From: Streptococcaceae bacterium
Lineage (GTDB): Bacteria; Bacillota; Bacilli; Lactobacillales; Streptococcaceae
Direction of reading: 5' to 3'
Assembly (NCBI GenBank): GCA_031285105.1
Contig: JAITWV010000239.1
Coordinates: 1 to 5,448 of the forward strand
Length of the DNA: 5,448 nt
In this document: positions 4,869-5,448 of the stretch, piece by piece
How the letters are laid out: every line of letters begins with the position of its first letter
Numbering within the stretch: position 1 is the stretch's first letter
The notes under the pieces: model-generated
Database searches by the model: none
Told to the model about the DNA's origin: nothing
The model's input: only the letters and a program-made list of their open reading frames with translations
Translations under genes and position numbers: made by a program

Positions 4869-5372
4869 TTATTTGAAAAGACCTGAATCTTTTAAATACA
4901 TTTTGATATTTTCTTGGTATTCTGTTTCGTCAATGGACTTAAAGTTCCCATAGCCATCAATTTCTAAATATGGGTCAGTCCAACTTCTGATATTGCCAAA
5001 ATAGACCGCCCTTGCAGTTTCCGCAACTCCATACCCAATTTCAGAAAAAACGGATTCATCATCAAAATCATAAACTTCATATTCCAAATCGTAATCGTCC
5101 ATTTCAAAAATTGTGTGTAATTTCTTGATTAGACCGCTGACCTCATATTCACCTTCCCAAAGACCTGAATAGTTATCGACATCAAAAATTCCTAATTCCA
5201 ATTCAGAATATTTGGCTGGATTATAGGATTCTAGGTATTCTTCTTCAATATCTCCATAAGTGGACATGAGTAGTTCCTCGACTGCGAACCATCTGCCGAC
5301 TGCAAAATTACTTGGATAACTTCCGATGAAAAATCGATCATCTTGGATTTTTTCAGATATATTTATTTGCAT
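4869..5372 (-). CDS. Strongly acidic hypothetical protein of ICE/phage type
   Basis: 167 aa from the ATG at 5370-5372. I chose this start because GGAGG (5378-5382) lies 5 nt upstream; extending the frame to a TTG at 5394-5396 would put that site inside the gene. About 37 of its residues are Asp or Glu against about 12 Lys or Arg, giving a net charge near -25. The acidic middle (MDDYDLEYEVYDFDDES) and the C-terminal segment ARAVYFGNIRSWTDPY followed by EIDGYGNFKSIDE resemble a family of uncharacterised mobile-element proteins that I recognise only by this GYGN-type ending. No membrane segment is present. Size and charge recall DNA mimics such as the antirestriction protein ArdA, but I do not see the ArdA sequence pattern, so no function is assigned. 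It is the first gene of the visible operon. Confidence 0.72.
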   Translation of the reverse strand: MQINISEKIQDDRFFIGSYPSNFAVGRWFAVEELLMSTYGDIEEEYLESYNPAKYSELELGIFDVDNYSGLWEGEYEVSGLIKKLHTIFEMDDYDLEYEVYDFDDESVFSEIGYGVAETARAVYFGNIRSWTDPYLEIDGYGNFKSIDETEYQENIKMYLKDSGLFK

Positions 5373-5389
5373 TTTTTCCTCCAAACTTG

Positions 5390-5438
5390 AAGGCAAAGAA
5401 AAAAAGCCAACCAGATTCGATAAGCCCTACTTTGCCTT
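5390..5438. repeat. 9-bp inverted repeat in the leader of the acidic-protein gene
   Basis: AAGGCAAAG (5390-5398) and CTTTGCCTT (5430-5438) are perfect reverse complements with a 31-nt spacer. The near arm lies about 18 nt from the start codon and just outside the ribosome binding site. On the minus strand a T7 run (5399-5405) sits in the loop, before the second arm rather than after it, so this is not a normal terminator. It could be a leader hairpin or an operator. Confidence 0.4.
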
Positions 5439-5448
5439 TATTCTTATT

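Noticed and set aside
4869..5372. ArdA antirestriction protein
   Set aside because: Size and charge are similar, but I do not see the conserved ArdA sequence pattern, so the name is not given.
5373..5396. Longer start (TTG at 5396) of the acidic protein
   Set aside because: GGAGG at 5378-5382 is ideally placed for the ATG at 5372 and would be inside the gene otherwise.
1..5448. CRISPR array, tRNA, rRNA, insertion sequence or attachment site
   Set aside because: No regularly spaced direct repeats, no tRNA-like cloverleaf, no transposase reading frame with terminal repeats, and no integrase or att-like repeat are visible in the window.

Overview
The window is AT-rich and reads like the mobilization region of an integrative and conjugative element (ICE) of the Tn916/ICEBs1/ICESt3 superfamily from a low-GC Firmicute. 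A member of the Lactobacillales (Streptococcus, Lactococcus, Enterococcus or a relative) is the likeliest host, but the species cannot be told from this sequence. Two anchors support the call: an FtsK/SpoIIIE-type coupling ATPase (TcpA, relative of Tn916 Orf21 and ICEBs1 ConQ), and downstream of it on the same strand a relaxase with an XRE helix-turn-helix followed by a Rep_trans-type domain (MobT, relative of Tn916 Orf20 and ICEBs1 NicK). The relaxase is cut by the left edge of the window.

Nearly all genes lie on the minus strand and are transcribed right to left. In that order they are: a very acidic 167-aa protein of unknown function; a 255-aa protein that may be a two-copy relative of the DUF961 proteins found just upstream of Tn916-type coupling genes; an intrinsic terminator; tcpA with an abnormal start codon; a 62-aa cysteine-rich protein; a 113-aa helix-turn-helix protein; a Phd/YefM-type antitoxin and RelE/ParE-type toxin pair with its own promoter and palindromic operator; a 272-bp structured non-coding region; and mobT. 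One small gene for a zinc-ribbon-like protein (2038-2271) points the other way and overlaps the tail of the 62-aa gene.

The non-coding region 735-1006 is probably the transfer and replication origin. It holds a 13-bp perfect stem with an 8-nt loop that resembles the oriT of Tn916 and ICEBs1 in design, an 81-bp imperfect hairpin that could be a single-strand origin or the terminator of the toxin operon, a long-loop dyad followed by T6 on the minus strand, and a 10-bp inverted repeat just before mobT that could be a binding site for the relaxase's helix-turn-helix.

In working terms, MobT would nick oriT and TcpA would hand the nicked strand to the mating channel, whose genes would lie outside this window. 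The toxin-antitoxin pair probably stabilises the element. Compared with the compact Tn916 order (coupling gene, oriT, relaxase), about 1.4 kb has been placed between tcpA and oriT: the two cysteine-rich proteins, the regulator and the toxin-antitoxin pair. This is the least ordinary part of the window.
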